From positions 1-64,000 of the forward strand of contig WTGP01000027.1 in assembly GCA_011523505.1 (NCBI GenBank): DNA of 64,000 nucleotides, in the 5' to 3' direction. Each line of letters begins with the position of its first letter. The stretch's first letter is position 1. Both the position numbers and the translations under genes were made by a program. Under the pieces are notes generated by a model, which was given only the letters and a program-made list of their open reading frames with translations, ran no database searches and was not told the DNA's origin. Source of the stretch: Gammaproteobacteria bacterium (lineage in GTDB: Bacteria; Pseudomonadota; Gammaproteobacteria; Steroidobacterales; Foliamicaceae). This document shows positions 1 to 10,137 of this stretch, in pieces.

Positions 1-110
1 TCTCAATACCCATGCTTGACAACATGGATACTCCAACGCTCCCACGAGGAGGGGGACGAACGAAGGGCTTTAGCTGGCGTCTCGCTGGGCTGTTCGGCCC
101 GTCGGCGGGA

Positions 111-1151
111 TTAGTTGGCTGCGTTCTGACGTGCGAAAGCGGCCTTTCCCTCGGCGATGGTTTCCAGCACCAGGCGTGACTGTCCGCCCACCGCGCGGGC
201 GAGTTCCTCCGGCACATGGGCCACCGCGGCCGCCCACTGGTCACGTTCGGCCTGTTCCGGCCAGCGTGGCGTAATGCCGAAACTATCCGCGTTTTCAAGA
301 TCGTGCCGCGCCTCCTCCCGCGTGCCCCGGCGGGTTTCGGCGATGCTGGGGTAGGCGTGGGCGATGATCTCGCGGTCCCCGTCCGCCAGGCCATCCCACC
401 AGGCCTTGTCGGCCACGATGACCGACATGCCGAAGCAATGCGCGGTGAGCGTAACGTGTGGCGCCTCGCCTGAAGTTCCGGTTCGCACATACAGGGTCAG
501 GGAATTTTCACCCGCCTCGATCAGGCCTGTTTGCAGCGAGGGCACGATTTCTCCAAAGCCCAGCGGAATGACGTCCGCGCCCAGCGCTTCGCCGAAAAGT
601 CGCGAGGCTTCGCTCGCCGAAACGCGGAAACGGCGACTCCGCATGTCTTCCGGCGACAGCACCGGCGTGACGGAGTAGATGTGGTGGAAACCGATTTCGC
701 TCCAGGACACCAGGTGCAGGCTCTGTGCGGCAAGCAGCGTGGTGAACAGTTCGGTCAGGAAGTGGTCATATACAAAATCCGCCTCTTCCTCGGATTCGAA
801 CAGAAACGGCGCGTACAGCATCGCGATTTCCGGCACCAGGGTGGAGGTCATCATCGCGGAGAGGTTGCCGATCTGCACCCGGCCGCGCCGCAGTCCTGCC
901 GCAATCTGCTCCTCGGAAAACTGCCCATGCACCAGCATGCGGACTTTGAACCGGCCCTGGGTGCCTTCCTCCACCTTGCGCTGGAACGTGAACCAGTGCG
1001 TTTCGCCGATGGTGTTCGGAAACGCCGTGCCGGCCGCCGTGATTTCCGTAACCTCGGCCGCGTCATCCGCTCCCCGCGGCGCGTCGGCGGACGGCCCGCA
1101 ACCCGCGGCGACGAGCAGGCACAGGGCAGCCGGAAGCGGGAATCTCCTCAT
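111..1151 (-). CDS. TRAP transporter solute-binding protein, DctP family
   Basis: Lipoprotein-like signal (LLVAAGCG); DctP-family pattern (GRFKVRMLVHGQFSEEQIAAGLRRGRVQIGNLSAMM...EIAMLYAPFLF...GLIEAGENSLTLY). Confidence 0.85.
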   Translation of the reverse strand: MRRFPLPAALCLLVAAGCGPSADAPRGADDAAEVTEITAAGTAFPNTIGETHWFTFQRKVEEGTQGRFKVRMLVHGQFSEEQIAAGLRRGRVQIGNLSAMMTSTLVPEIAMLYAPFLFESEEEADFVYDHFLTELFTTLLAAQSLHLVSWSEIGFHHIYSVTPVLSPEDMRSRRFRVSASEASRLFGEALGADVIPLGFGEIVPSLQTGLIEAGENSLTLYVRTGTSGEAPHVTLTAHCFGMSVIVADKAWWDGLADGDREIIAHAYPSIAETRRGTREEARHDLENADSFGITPRWPEQAERDQWAAAVAHVPEELARAVGGQSRLVLETIAEGKAAFARQNAAN

Positions 1152-2389
1152 CTATGGTGCCGGCGCATCATTAGCGATACGCAGGCGACGGCAATTGCGC
1201 AAAGCGTCATCATCACGATGAAGCCGGGCGTATAGGTTGTAAACCGATCCGCCGACCACGCGATATAGACTCCGCCAAGCGATCCGGCCAGGGAATCGAT
1301 CAACAGGAAAACACCCAGGCAGACCCCGTAGTTGCGCCCGGCATAGTATTCGGCAATGACCAGCTGGATCATGGTGAAGGCGCCGGCGTATCCGACCCCG
1401 TAGACAATCGCGTACGCCAGGGGCCAGGTGGTCTCGCCCGGCACCGCAAGAAAGAGCAGCGCCAGCCCCAGTCCCAGGTTCAGCACGCTGGCCATCATGA
1501 CCTTGAGCTTGTCGAACTTGTCCGCCAGATAGCCGAAAAGGACTTTTCCAACGATGGCCGCGAAGAAGAAACTGCTGTAAATCCCCGTGGTGCTCAGGTC
1601 GTTCAGCAGCAGTTCGTTCCTGAAAAACAGAGCCTGATTGTTCAGCATGGCGACGATGCAGAACCACAGTGTCCCGGTCGCAAAGGCCAGCAGGTAGAAG
1701 ACCGGCGAGCGCACCAGATCCGCCAACACTGTGGTGAACCGGTCGGGCGCCGGGCGTATTTCCGGCTCTGGGTCCGCCACGCCGTCGGCGGCCAGCCCCT
1801 TGTCTCTCGGATAGTTGCTTACCAGGAACAGGGTCGGCAGAATCATCATCGCGCCGCCCAGCACCGCCATAACCCAGACCGCCAGTCGCCAGTCGGGCAG
1901 AAAGTAATTGACCAGCCAGGGGAAGGCCGCGCCGCCCAGGCTCGAAGCCATCATCAGGATGCCGAACGCCAGGCCGCGATAGTGCACGAACCAGCGCGAA
2001 AGCAGCATCAGGCTGGGACTCAAGCCGGCCAGCGAGAGCGAGAGCGCAAACAGCACGTAGAGCGCCATCAGCTGCCAAAGCTCCTCCACCATGGGATACA
2101 GGGCCAGCACAAGGGTTATTCCCATGGTACCGATCAGCATCAGGCGCCGTATGGAATACCGGTCCAGCAGCCATCCGGCCACCGGATTCAAAAAGGCGAC
2201 GAGCGCGAAGAACATGTTCGCCGGCCGCGTAGCCTGCTCGTTGGTCCAGTCGAACTCGGCCGCCAGGTTCGGGAAGATTCGCGGCATCGTGTTGAGGAGG
2301 ATGCCGTTGGAGGCGGCGTATATCAGAAACAGGCCGACGAGCAACCACCAGCCGTAGAAGATCCGGCCGCGCAAAGAGACTTCCTGCAT
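1148..2389 (-). CDS. MFS transporter
   Basis: Multiple TM helices from MQEVSLRGRIFYGWWLLVGLFLIYAASNG; MFS loops such as LLDRYSIRRLMLIG and GYLADKFDKLKVM. Start trimmed from the longer ORF, whose N-terminus overlaps msrQ out of frame. Confidence 0.85.
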   Translation of the reverse strand: MQEVSLRGRIFYGWWLLVGLFLIYAASNGILLNTMPRIFPNLAAEFDWTNEQATRPANMFFALVAFLNPVAGWLLDRYSIRRLMLIGTMGITLVLALYPMVEELWQLMALYVLFALSLSLAGLSPSLMLLSRWFVHYRGLAFGILMMASSLGGAAFPWLVNYFLPDWRLAVWVMAVLGGAMMILPTLFLVSNYPRDKGLAADGVADPEPEIRPAPDRFTTVLADLVRSPVFYLLAFATGTLWFCIVAMLNNQALFFRNELLLNDLSTTGIYSSFFFAAIVGKVLFGYLADKFDKLKVMMASVLNLGLGLALLFLAVPGETTWPLAYAIVYGVGYAGAFTMIQLVIAEYYAGRNYGVCLGVFLLIDSLAGSLGGVYIAWSADRFTTYTPGFIVMMTLCAIAVACVSLMMRRHHR

Positions 2390-2391
2390 TG

Positions 2392-2997
2392 TTATCCTCC
2401 CCGGAACAGCCGGCCCTTGAGGGGCGACCACCAAAATCGAATGCCCAGCAACAGGGCAAGAATGGCGCAATATACCAGCGGCTCGATCGTGTCGGCCTTG
2501 ACCTGCCAGTAGAAATGCCAGCAGGCCAGGATCGCGGCCGGGTAAATCAGCCGGTGCAGCCGGTTCCAGCGCCGGCCAAGGCGCCGCTGCCAGCCCCGGG
2601 TGGAGGTGATCGCCAGAGGGATCAGTAACAGCACCGCGCCCATGCCGACGGTGATGAAGGTCCGCTTGAGCAGGTCCTCGCCCAGGTGGGCGAAATCGAG
2701 CTGCAGGTCTAGCAGGAAATAGGCCAGCGGGTGCAGCGTGCAGTAAAAGAAGGCAAACAGGCCCAGCATCCGGCGGAAGCGGTACAGGCGCGGCTTTTTC
2801 AGCAGGCGCGCCGCGGGCGTGACGCACAGCGTGACCAGTAACAGGCGCAACGCCCAGAGGCCGAGTTCGTCCTGGATTTCCTCGGCGGGATTCGCGCCCA
2901 GCCCCGGCTCGACCACTTCGGCTATGCGCAGCACAAGCCAGATTACGGGCAACAGGCAGGCGGCGAACAGCAGCGGCTTGTACACCCGCACGTTCAT
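2392..2997 (-). CDS. msrQ: Heme-binding membrane subunit of the MsrPQ methionine sulfoxide reductase
   Basis: MsrQ/YedZ-like TM protein (CTLHPLAYFLLD, RRLGRRWNRLHRLIYPAAILACWHFYW), next to msrP; start trimmed to MNVRVYKPLL. Confidence 0.9.
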   Translation of the reverse strand: MNVRVYKPLLFAACLLPVIWLVLRIAEVVEPGLGANPAEEIQDELGLWALRLLLVTLCVTPAARLLKKPRLYRFRRMLGLFAFFYCTLHPLAYFLLDLQLDFAHLGEDLLKRTFITVGMGAVLLLIPLAITSTRGWQRRLGRRWNRLHRLIYPAAILACWHFYWQVKADTIEPLVYCAILALLLGIRFWWSPLKGRLFRGG

Positions 2998-3035
2998 TTC
3001 AGCGGCAGCCTGTTGAGCGGCTTGCGCCCGTTCGG

Positions 3036-4004
3036 TCAGTAATTGCGGCGCAGGTCGAGGCCGGAATACAGGTGGGCCACCTGCTCGCCGTATCCGTTGA
3101 ACATCTGCGTCGGGATGCGGCGTGCGAACAGCCCGGAAAAACCGGAGCCGATGCGCCGCTCGGTGGCCTGGCTCCAGCGGGGATGGTCCACCTCCGGATT
3201 GACGTTGGCGTAAAAGCCGTATTCCTGCGGGGCGGAGATATTCCAGCTGGTCGGAGGCCGCTGTTCCTGCAGGCGGATGCTCACGATCGACTTGATGCCC
3301 TTGAAACCGTACTTCCAAGGTGCGATAAGCCGCAGCGGGGCGCCGTTCTGATTGGGCAGCGTGACCCCGTACACGCCCACGGTCAGCAAAGTCAACGGAT
3401 TGGTCGCCTCTTCGATCGTCAGACCCTCGACGTAAGGCCAGCGGAGAACGCGCCGCCGCTGTCCCGGCATTTCGTCGGGACGATAAACCGTCTGGAACGC
3501 GACATATTTCGCGCGGGACGTCGGGCGGAAGCGCTTGAGCACTTCACCCAGCGGCACGCCCACCCACGGAATGATCATCGACCAGGCTTCGACGCAACGC
3601 ATACGGTAGACCCGCTCTTCCAGTCCGATGCCGGACAGTAGACCCTCGACGTCGAACTCGCCGGTCACTTCCGCTTCGCCCTCCACCCGAACGGTCCATG
3701 GTTCGGGCAGGAAATCTCCCGAGTTACGGTGCGGGTCGTCCTTGCCGGTCCCGAACTCGTAGTAATTGTTGTAGGTCGTGATTTCCTCATAGCTGTTCGG
3801 CGGCTCGTCGGTGCCGAAGGGGCCGGGCGTTACGCCGGGCAATTCCTTCTGGCCGGTGCCGGCCGCGAGATTGGCGGGCGCGGCGCGGGCCGTGCCCACC
3901 AGGCCTGCCGCGGCGAGACCTGCAATTACGGAACGGCGATTGAAGTAGGTGCTTTCGGAGGTTATTTCCGAGGATGGAATATCGGTCTTATTGCGTATCG
4001 ACAT
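3036..4004 (-). CDS. msrP: Protein-methionine-sulfoxide reductase catalytic subunit MsrP (molybdopterin)
   Basis: Tat-like N-terminus ([13 protein letters not shown]); [21 protein letters not shown] molybdopterin-Cys motif; adjacent msrQ. Confidence 0.93.
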   Translation of the reverse strand: MSIRNKTDIPSSEITSESTYFNRRSVIAGLAAAGLVGTARAAPANLAAGTGQKELPGVTPGPFGTDEPPNSYEEITTYNNYYEFGTGKDDPHRNSGDFLPEPWTVRVEGEAEVTGEFDVEGLLSGIGLEERVYRMRCVEAWSMIIPWVGVPLGEVLKRFRPTSRAKYVAFQTVYRPDEMPGQRRRVLRWPYVEGLTIEEATNPLTLLTVGVYGVTLPNQNGAPLRLIAPWKYGFKGIKSIVSIRLQEQRPPTSWNISAPQEYGFYANVNPEVDHPRWSQATERRIGSGFSGLFARRIPTQMFNGYGEQVAHLYSGLDLRRNY

Positions 4005-4100
4005 ACCGCAATACTAACTCAGCGCAACGCCCTCGCGCGCCCGGCCATGCGGAAGAGCGAATCGCGATTGCTTGAGGGCGAAACGCCCTCGCTAGCGGGA

Positions 4101-5384
4101 TTAGCGGCTGTAGCCGCGCTCCTCGTGCTGGGTGAGATCCAGACCCTCGATTTCGTCCTCTTCGCTCACGCGCAGCGGCGTGATGAGTCCGACGACCTTG
4201 AGGATGACCCAGGTGGCCAACGCGGTCCATGCAAACGTCGCCGCCAAGCCTACCGCCTGGACGAAGAGCTGCGAACCCAGATTCATGCCCTCGGCATAGC
4301 CGGCGCCGCCCAGGTTGGCATTCACGAACACGGCGCAGAGCAGCAGCCCCAGGGACCCGCCCACGCCGTGGACCGGGAACACGTCCAGCGAATCGTCGAT
4401 CACCAGCACCCGCTTGATGATGCGCGTCGCATAGAAGCACACGACGCCCGCAGCCAGGCCGATGATCAGCGCGCCGATCGGGCCGACGAAGCCGGAGGCC
4501 GGCGTGATCGTGCCCAGCCCCGCGACCATGCCGGTCACGACGCCCAGCACGCTGGGCTTGCCGAACTTGATCCACTCCATCGCCATCCAGCCCATTGCGC
4601 CGGCCGATGCGCCGATATGGGTGACCAGCAGGGCCATCGCCGCGGCGCCGTCCGCCGCCAGCGCGCTGCCCCCGTTGAATCCGAACCAGCCTACCCAGAG
4701 CATGCCGGCGCCGGCCACCGTGAGCGGCAGGCTATGCGGCGGCATCGGCTTTTGCGGAAAGCCCGTTCGCGAACCCAGCACCATGGCGGCAACCAGCGCT
4801 CCCACGCCCGCGGTCAGGTGCACCACCGCGCCGCCGGCGAAGTCCAGGAATCCCATGTCGGCCAGCCAGCCGCCGCCCCAAACCCAGTGACAGACCGGGG
4901 CATAGACGAGCAGCGACCACAGCACCGAGAACAGCACCATCGCGGAAAACTGCATGCGCTCGGCAAATCCGCCCACGATCAGGGCGCAGGTGATGATCGC
5001 GAAGGTGAGCTGGAAGGCGATGAAGATCGTTTCCGGCGCGGTGCCGGCGAGCGAATCGACGGTCACTCCGGCCAGAAACGCGCTGCCGAAGCCGCCCACC
5101 ACCTGATTCATGGCGCCGCCGTCGCTGAACGCCAGGCTGTATTGCACGATGACCCACAGGAACGTGACGATCCCGGCGATCGTAAAGCATTGCATCAGCA
5201 CCGACAACACGTTGCGGCGGCCTACCAGACCGCCGTAGAACAACGCCAGCCCCGGCAGCGTCATGAACAGGACCAGGGCCGTGGAAGTCAGTAACCACGC
5301 GGTGTCGGCCTTGTCCAGCGTGTCGGCGCTCGCAACGCCCGACAACAGCAACCCGGCCACAGCGATCAATATCGCTCTACTCAT
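4101..5384 (-). CDS. amtB: Ammonium transporter
   Basis: AmtB signatures (DTAWLLTSTALVLFMTLPGLALFYGGLV, DFAGGAVVHLTAGVGALVAA, FPVHGVGGSLG); follows glnK. Confidence 0.95.
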   Translation of the reverse strand: MSRAILIAVAGLLLSGVASADTLDKADTAWLLTSTALVLFMTLPGLALFYGGLVGRRNVLSVLMQCFTIAGIVTFLWVIVQYSLAFSDGGAMNQVVGGFGSAFLAGVTVDSLAGTAPETIFIAFQLTFAIITCALIVGGFAERMQFSAMVLFSVLWSLLVYAPVCHWVWGGGWLADMGFLDFAGGAVVHLTAGVGALVAAMVLGSRTGFPQKPMPPHSLPLTVAGAGMLWVGWFGFNGGSALAADGAAAMALLVTHIGASAGAMGWMAMEWIKFGKPSVLGVVTGMVAGLGTITPASGFVGPIGALIIGLAAGVVCFYATRIIKRVLVIDDSLDVFPVHGVGGSLGLLLCAVFVNANLGGAGYAEGMNLGSQLFVQAVGLAATFAWTALATWVILKVVGLITPLRVSEEDEIEGLDLTQHEERGYSR

Positions 5385-5445
5385 AGAAAGTTCCCCTTTT
5401 GAAGGGACGCCGGCTACCCGCCGGGGCCCCGATAAGCTACGCCCG

Positions 5446-5784
5446 CTACAGCGCCGAGTCACCGCTCTCCCCGGTGCGGACCCGGAAGGCCTCCTCAAGA
5501 TCCATCACGAAGACCTTGCCGTCTCCGACCTTGCCGGTCTTTCCGGAGTCGATGATGGCCTCCACCACCCGCTCGGCCAATTCGTCGGTACACGCAACCT
5601 CGATCTTGGTCTTGGGGATGAAATCCACCATGTATTCGGCGCCCCGATACAGCTCCGTATGGCCACGTTGTCGCCCGAAACCCTGCACCTCGGAGACGGT
5701 CATGCCGTTGATCCCGAGGTCGGACAAGGTGTTGCGTACATGATCCAGCCTGAACGGCTTGATGATGGCCATTACTAGTTTCAT
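5446..5784 (-). CDS. glnK: P-II family nitrogen regulatory protein
   Basis: MKLVMAIIKPFRLDHVRNTLSDLGINGMTVSEVQGFGRQRGHTELYRGAEY is classic PII including the T-loop Tyr. Confidence 0.96.
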   Translation of the reverse strand: MKLVMAIIKPFRLDHVRNTLSDLGINGMTVSEVQGFGRQRGHTELYRGAEYMVDFIPKTKIEVACTDELAERVVEAIIDSGKTGKVGDGKVFVMDLEEAFRVRTGESGDSAL

Positions 5785-5837
5785 TGAAGCCTTCCTTGCG
5801 GCTTGGCGCGGCAGTGAATTGCCGGGCGCGGATTCTA

Positions 5838-7277
5838 TCAATGACGGCTGATCGCTGTCAAAAGCTGGCCGTGCGCTTCCTCGCCCGGACCCTTGGCCGC
5901 CAGGGGGTGCTCGAGCAACGCAACCACGGCGAGCCGGCGGCCGCTGTCGGCCAGGACATATCCGGCGATTGCCGACACCCCGTTGAGGCTGCCGGTCTTG
6001 ATGTGCGCCCGCCCGCCGAACGGGGTTTCGCTGTAGGTTTTCGTCAGTGTGCCGTCGCGCCCGGCGATCGGCAGGGAGGCGGCGAGTTCGGGGAAGCGGG
6101 AGCCCCGGCCGGCATGCACCAGCAGTCTTCCCAGGTCGGCAGCGGATATCCGGGAAACCCGCGACAGGCCGGACCCATTGTCCAGAATCAGGCTGGGAAG
6201 CTCCAGCCCTTCGCGTTTCAGGACCTCGCCGGCGGCCTTACGCGCCTTGTCCAGCGTTGCCGGCGGCCCGAACGTCTCCGCGCCCAGCGTCAGCAGCAAC
6301 TGGCGCGCCATTACGTTATTGCTGTGCTTGTTCATGAATCGCACGGCCTGGAACGCGAACTCCGACTTGAATTCCAGCCAGGGCTCGGCGTCCTCCGGCG
6401 CACTGCCCAGGCGATAACCCCCCGAGATCTCGCCGCCGCCTTCCCGCCACAGGGCCTCGAACAGCCCGTAGGCATAGGCCGGGCCGGAGAGCGCCCGGCG
6501 CGAAATCGAGTAGCTGTTGCAGCGGCGGCTGTAGTTCCCGTCCAGCTCGACGCGGCTGTCGCCTTCGCCGGTGATTCGCACTGCCACTCCGCGCTGAAAT
6601 CCGCCGCATCGTCCGTTGCTCAGCCGTAGCCGATTGACCAGTTCCAGCCCGGACAGCGGCGGCTCCAGCCGGGCATGAACGCGGCCCCGGGCTAGGTCCG
6701 GTTCAACGATTACCCGGATCGCCTGAAAGTTCATCAGCAGCGCGTAGGGCGATGCGCTGAAGGAGCGATGCCGGTCGGCCTCGAAGCCGGCCACCGGCGT
6801 ATCGTCGGCCGGCAGCCACCGGTCGTCGAGCACCAGCGGGCCGTCGATCCGGCGCAGGCCCCTCTGCCTCAACTGCTGCTGCAGCAGCCAGACGCGTTCC
6901 ATGACCAGGTGCGGATCCCCGCGCCCTTCGAGTATCAATGGGCCTTCCAGCACGCCATTGCGCAGTTCGCCGCCCAGATGGACGCGCGTGATCCAGCGGT
7001 ATTCCGGTCCGAGCCCCTCCAGCGCCAGCCAGCCGGTCAACACCTTGATTACCGATGCCGGCTTTCTCGGGACGTCCGCACGGTGACTCAGCAGAGGCTG
7101 GTCCTCGGCCACGTCCCGGACCCAGACGGAATAGTTATCGCGCGGAATGCCGTAGTGCGCGAGCACCCGGTTGACGGCGGCCGGGAGAGCATCCTGCGCA
7201 AGTGCCGCCGGCGGACAGCAAAGCAGCGCGCTCAGCGCCAGGGCGCGGGCTGACTGGCTAGGCCGAAGCACGAACAC
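5838..7277 (-). CDS. dacB: D-alanyl-D-alanine carboxypeptidase/endopeptidase (PBP4 family)
   Basis: SVIKVLTGWLALEGLG (SxxK), NKHSNNVMARQLLL (SxN), KTGSLNGVSAIAGYV (KTG). Confidence 0.92.
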   Translation of the reverse strand: MFVLRPSQSARALALSALLCCPPAALAQDALPAAVNRVLAHYGIPRDNYSVWVRDVAEDQPLLSHRADVPRKPASVIKVLTGWLALEGLGPEYRWITRVHLGGELRNGVLEGPLILEGRGDPHLVMERVWLLQQQLRQRGLRRIDGPLVLDDRWLPADDTPVAGFEADRHRSFSASPYALLMNFQAIRVIVEPDLARGRVHARLEPPLSGLELVNRLRLSNGRCGGFQRGVAVRITGEGDSRVELDGNYSRRCNSYSISRRALSGPAYAYGLFEALWREGGGEISGGYRLGSAPEDAEPWLEFKSEFAFQAVRFMNKHSNNVMARQLLLTLGAETFGPPATLDKARKAAGEVLKREGLELPSLILDNGSGLSRVSRISAADLGRLLVHAGRGSRFPELAASLPIAGRDGTLTKTYSETPFGGRAHIKTGSLNGVSAIAGYVLADSGRRLAVVALLEHPLAAKGPGEEAHGQLLTAISRH

Positions 7278-7953
7278 GGCCGCGAGCCGGCGATCCGATG
7301 ACTTCCCAGCCCTTTTCGCGGGCGATCGCCGCCAGCGCCAAATCCGGGTTGACCGCGACCGGAAGGCCGCAGGCGCCGAGCAGGGGGAGATCGCTCAGCG
7401 AGTTTCCGTAGGCGGTTGTGTCCGCAAGGGTTGTTTCGAAACGCGCGCAGAGGTCCCGCGCCGAGGCCAGCTTGGCTTCGCCCACGCAATGCACGATCGG
7501 CGGCCCGAATCCGTAGCGCCCGGCGGCCACCGCGCATTCGGTGGCGACGACGTTGTCGACGCCCAGTCTCTCGGCGATCGCGTCGGCGAGGACGCTCGGC
7601 GTTCCCGAAAGCAACACGACGATATCGCCTCCTTGTTGATGGGCCCGCAAGCGTTCAAGGCAGGGCCCATGGAGCGCGCTGTCCAGTCTGTCGGCGGCCC
7701 ACTCGCGCGCCAGCGATTCCGTGCCGCCCACCGTGCGCCGCCAGAGCAGCGACTTGTTCTTGGCGAACACCCCCGTTCCGTAGCGGGGAAAGTAGCGCAG
7801 GGCGAACAGTGCGTAGGCCAACGGCCTGACCGGGCCGATCCGCCCTCTTAGGAAGAGCCAGAGCATGAAGCGCTTTTCGCTGCTGGGCTCGTTCAGCAGC
7901 GTGCCGTCGATATCGAACAGCGCGAGCCCCGGCACGGATTTCGGCCCATTCAT
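7258..7953 (-). CDS. HAD-IB family hydrolase (phosphoserine phosphatase-like)
   Basis: ALFDIDGTLLNEPSSEKRF; VLLSGTPSVLADAIAERLG; YGNSLSDLPLLGACG. Confidence 0.88.
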   Translation of the reverse strand: MNGPKSVPGLALFDIDGTLLNEPSSEKRFMLWLFLRGRIGPVRPLAYALFALRYFPRYGTGVFAKNKSLLWRRTVGGTESLAREWAADRLDSALHGPCLERLRAHQQGGDIVVLLSGTPSVLADAIAERLGVDNVVATECAVAAGRYGFGPPIVHCVGEAKLASARDLCARFETTLADTTAYGNSLSDLPLLGACGLPVAVNPDLALAAIAREKGWEVIGSPARGRVRASA

Positions 7954-8603
7954 GGAGTTCCGCGATTACGCGGGAACAGGGACCGCCGCTCCGCGGCCAG
8001 AAATTCCATGATCACCGGCATTCCCCGCAGCAGGCACAGCGCCACGGCAAGGTAAGTCAACGCCATGGCCAGCCACTCCCATATCGGTTGGAGCAGCGCC
8101 CAGATTTCCGTCATGGAAGGCAGCAGTGCTTCCACTCCAACGGGCAGCGGCCTGATCATGAACAGGCCGACAAACGCGCAAGCCTTGATCGTGGCGTAAA
8201 AGCCGCGCATGAAGCGGCCCGCGACCAGCCAACGGGCCGCGGGCGAGTCCAGCAGCGCAAGAGGACTGCGCCGGTCGGCCTGTACCATGCTGGCCCGAAT
8301 GGCGTCCACCAGCCCGCCGCGCACCACGAAAACGATGGGAATCCAGATGGGAATGAGGTCCAGGTCCGCCAGCACGATCCAGAGCGTCAGCTCCACGATG
8401 CGGTCGACGGCGATATCGAATAGCGCGCCGAACAGGCTCTCCTCGCCCCGGCGGCGGGCCACCCACCCGTCCAGCCCGTCGGATATGAAGACCACGGCGA
8501 GAATGGGCCATATCCACAATTGCACCGGCGAAACCGGTCGGTAGGCGATGGCCACCACGACGAGCAACAGGAAGAGGCGGCTCAGCGTGATCAGGTTCGC
8601 CAT
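7950..8603 (-). CDS. CDP-alcohol phosphatidyltransferase family protein
   Basis: DGLDGWVARRRGEESLFGALFDIAVDR matches the CDP-OH-P motif DGxxARxxxxxxxxGxxxDxxxD; start trimmed to MANLITLSRL. Confidence 0.88.
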   Translation of the reverse strand: MANLITLSRLFLLLVVVAIAYRPVSPVQLWIWPILAVVFISDGLDGWVARRRGEESLFGALFDIAVDRIVELTLWIVLADLDLIPIWIPIVFVVRGGLVDAIRASMVQADRRSPLALLDSPAARWLVAGRFMRGFYATIKACAFVGLFMIRPLPVGVEALLPSMTEIWALLQPIWEWLAMALTYLAVALCLLRGMPVIMEFLAAERRSLFPRNRGTP

Positions 8604-8667
8604 GACCGAATTATAGACAGCGGATGCCGATCTTATAATTGCCGCCGTCATCGCCGACTTCGGGTAA

Positions 8668-9246
8668 ATGGGCGCACTTTCTTTTCTGCTGGGCACGGTC
8701 GCGGACCTATACATGTTGTGCTTCGTGATCCGTCTGGCGCTGTACTGGCACGGCTCCGATCCGCGCAATCCCGTGGCCGCCGTGGTGCTGCGCCTGACCA
8801 ATCCGGTGGTTCTGCCGTTCAGGCTGCTCGTGAAGCCTTCGCAGCGCCTGGAGACGCATGTGCTGCTGACGTTTCTGGCGCTGCAATGCCTGCTGGTGTG
8901 GCTTACGGTCAACGCGGGGTGCCTGGTCGAGCCCTCGCTGTTCCAGCTCGTGGGGTTCGGCCTGATCCGCGCCGTGCGCCTGGTCCTTTGGTTCTACCTG
9001 CTGGCGGTCGTCGCCTGGGCCCTGTTGAGCTGGTTCTCGCCGAGCGGATACAACCCGATCGTGGGCGTGCTGCACCGTATCTGCACGCCCGCGCTGGCGC
9101 CGATCCGGCGCATTCTGCCCGGGATGGGCGGCATCGATTTCAGCCCCCTGGTGTTCATCCTGGGCGTGCAGCTCGTGCTGGCCTTTCTGCCGGGCGCCGA
9201 AGTGGCGCGGGCCCTGAGTTGCAGCCCGGGCTTCTCGCCGATCTAG
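8668..9246 (+). CDS. YggT family membrane protein
   Basis: Two YggT-like repeats (LRLTNPVVLPFRLLVK, LHRICTPALAPIRRILPGMGGIDFSPLVFIL). Confidence 0.88.
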   Translation: MGALSFLLGTVADLYMLCFVIRLALYWHGSDPRNPVAAVVLRLTNPVVLPFRLLVKPSQRLETHVLLTFLALQCLLVWLTVNAGCLVEPSLFQLVGFGLIRAVRLVLWFYLLAVVAWALLSWFSPSGYNPIVGVLHRICTPALAPIRRILPGMGGIDFSPLVFILGVQLVLAFLPGAEVARALSCSPGFSPI

Positions 9247-9258
9247 CCGGAGGCCTTG

Positions 9259-9717
9259 TTACTCGGTTTCCGGGGTTTCTTCTGCGTCTTCGGGGTTGTC
9301 CGGCGCAAGCAGTTCCAGCCCCTCGATCGTTTCCACCACGACGTCGTCAAGCGGAATCAGCGCTTCCGGCACAGGCAGCAATATTTGGCCTTGCGCACCA
9401 TCGCCGATGGGCACGAGGGGGTCGGTGCTGACCACGATCGGCGTGTCGGGACGTATCGAAGGCAACGGATCCGGAATGGGCCCCTGGGCTTCGGCCTGGG
9501 CCACTTCCTCGGGCGTGGCGAGACGCACGGCAAAGGTCACGATGCGCACGAAGCCCTCTTCGTATTCCTCCTGGAACATTGCGCCGAGGATCAGCATGGC
9601 CAGGACGACGAAGCTGGCGATGACGGCCGAGAAGCCGAATCGGATCGCGGTGCGCCGCTTGCGCCTGGCCTCGCGTGCGCGGCCGTCGTCCGGCTGGGGG
9701 GGCTTGAGGTGCTTCAC
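9259..9717 (-). CDS. Small single-pass membrane protein of unknown function
   Basis: Coding-like ORF with one TM ([22 protein letters not shown]) and an acidic Pro-rich tail; likely GTG start overlapping the msrB end. Confidence 0.6.
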   Translation of the reverse strand: MKHLKPPQPDDGRAREARRKRRTAIRFGFSAVIASFVVLAMLILGAMFQEEYEEGFVRIVTFAVRLATPEEVAQAEAQGPIPDPLPSIRPDTPIVVSTDPLVPIGDGAQGQILLPVPEALIPLDDVVVETIEGLELLAPDNPEDAEETPETE

Positions 9718-10103
9718 GTCTTGTTGAACCGCAGCGATGCGGAGTTGATGCAGTAACGCATTCCGGTGGGCCGGGGCCCGTCGGGGAAAACGTGGCCCAG
9801 GTGGGCGCCGCAATTCGAGCAGACGACTTCGACCCGCTGCATGCCGTGGCTGCTGTCGACGTGCTCGGCCACCGAGCCGTCGGAGGCGGGCTGGAAGAAG
9901 CTTGGCCAGCCGGTGCCGGAGTCGAACTTGGCGTCGGAACGGAACAGTTCGTGTCCGCAGCAAACGCACTCGTAGGCGCCGGTTTCCTTGTTGAACAGCA
10001 GCTCCCCGGTAAACGGGCGCTCGGTGCCCTTCTCCTGGGTGACGTGGTACTGCTCCGGCGTCAGCCGCGTCATGAGTTCATTGTTCTTCGGAGCCTTGTG
10101 CAT
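9714..10103 (-). CDS. msrB: Peptide-methionine (R)-S-oxide reductase
   Basis: [61 protein letters not shown]. Confidence 0.96.
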   Translation of the reverse strand: MHKAPKNNELMTRLTPEQYHVTQEKGTERPFTGELLFNKETGAYECVCCGHELFRSDAKFDSGTGWPSFFQPASDGSVAEHVDSSHGMQRVEVVCSNCGAHLGHVFPDGPRPTGMRYCINSASLRFNKT

Positions 10104-10137
10104 GGAGTGATTGTAGACCCAATGGCCCCGCAGCCGG

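Noticed and set aside
2390-2827. N-terminal extension of the 1148-2827 MFS ORF (and 2998-3318 for msrQ)
   Set aside because: Extensions overlap the neighbouring gene in another frame and are Pro/Arg/Ala-rich; good internal starts begin at the first TM segment.
4074-4090. GAGGGCG-AAA-CGCCCTC hairpin after amtB as a terminator
   Set aside because: A short stem with no U-tract on the minus strand; not strong enough to annotate.
3729-5294. 521-aa + strand ORF opposite msrP/amtB
   Set aside because: Antisense to two clearly recognisable genes; His/Arg/Gln-rich shadow translation.
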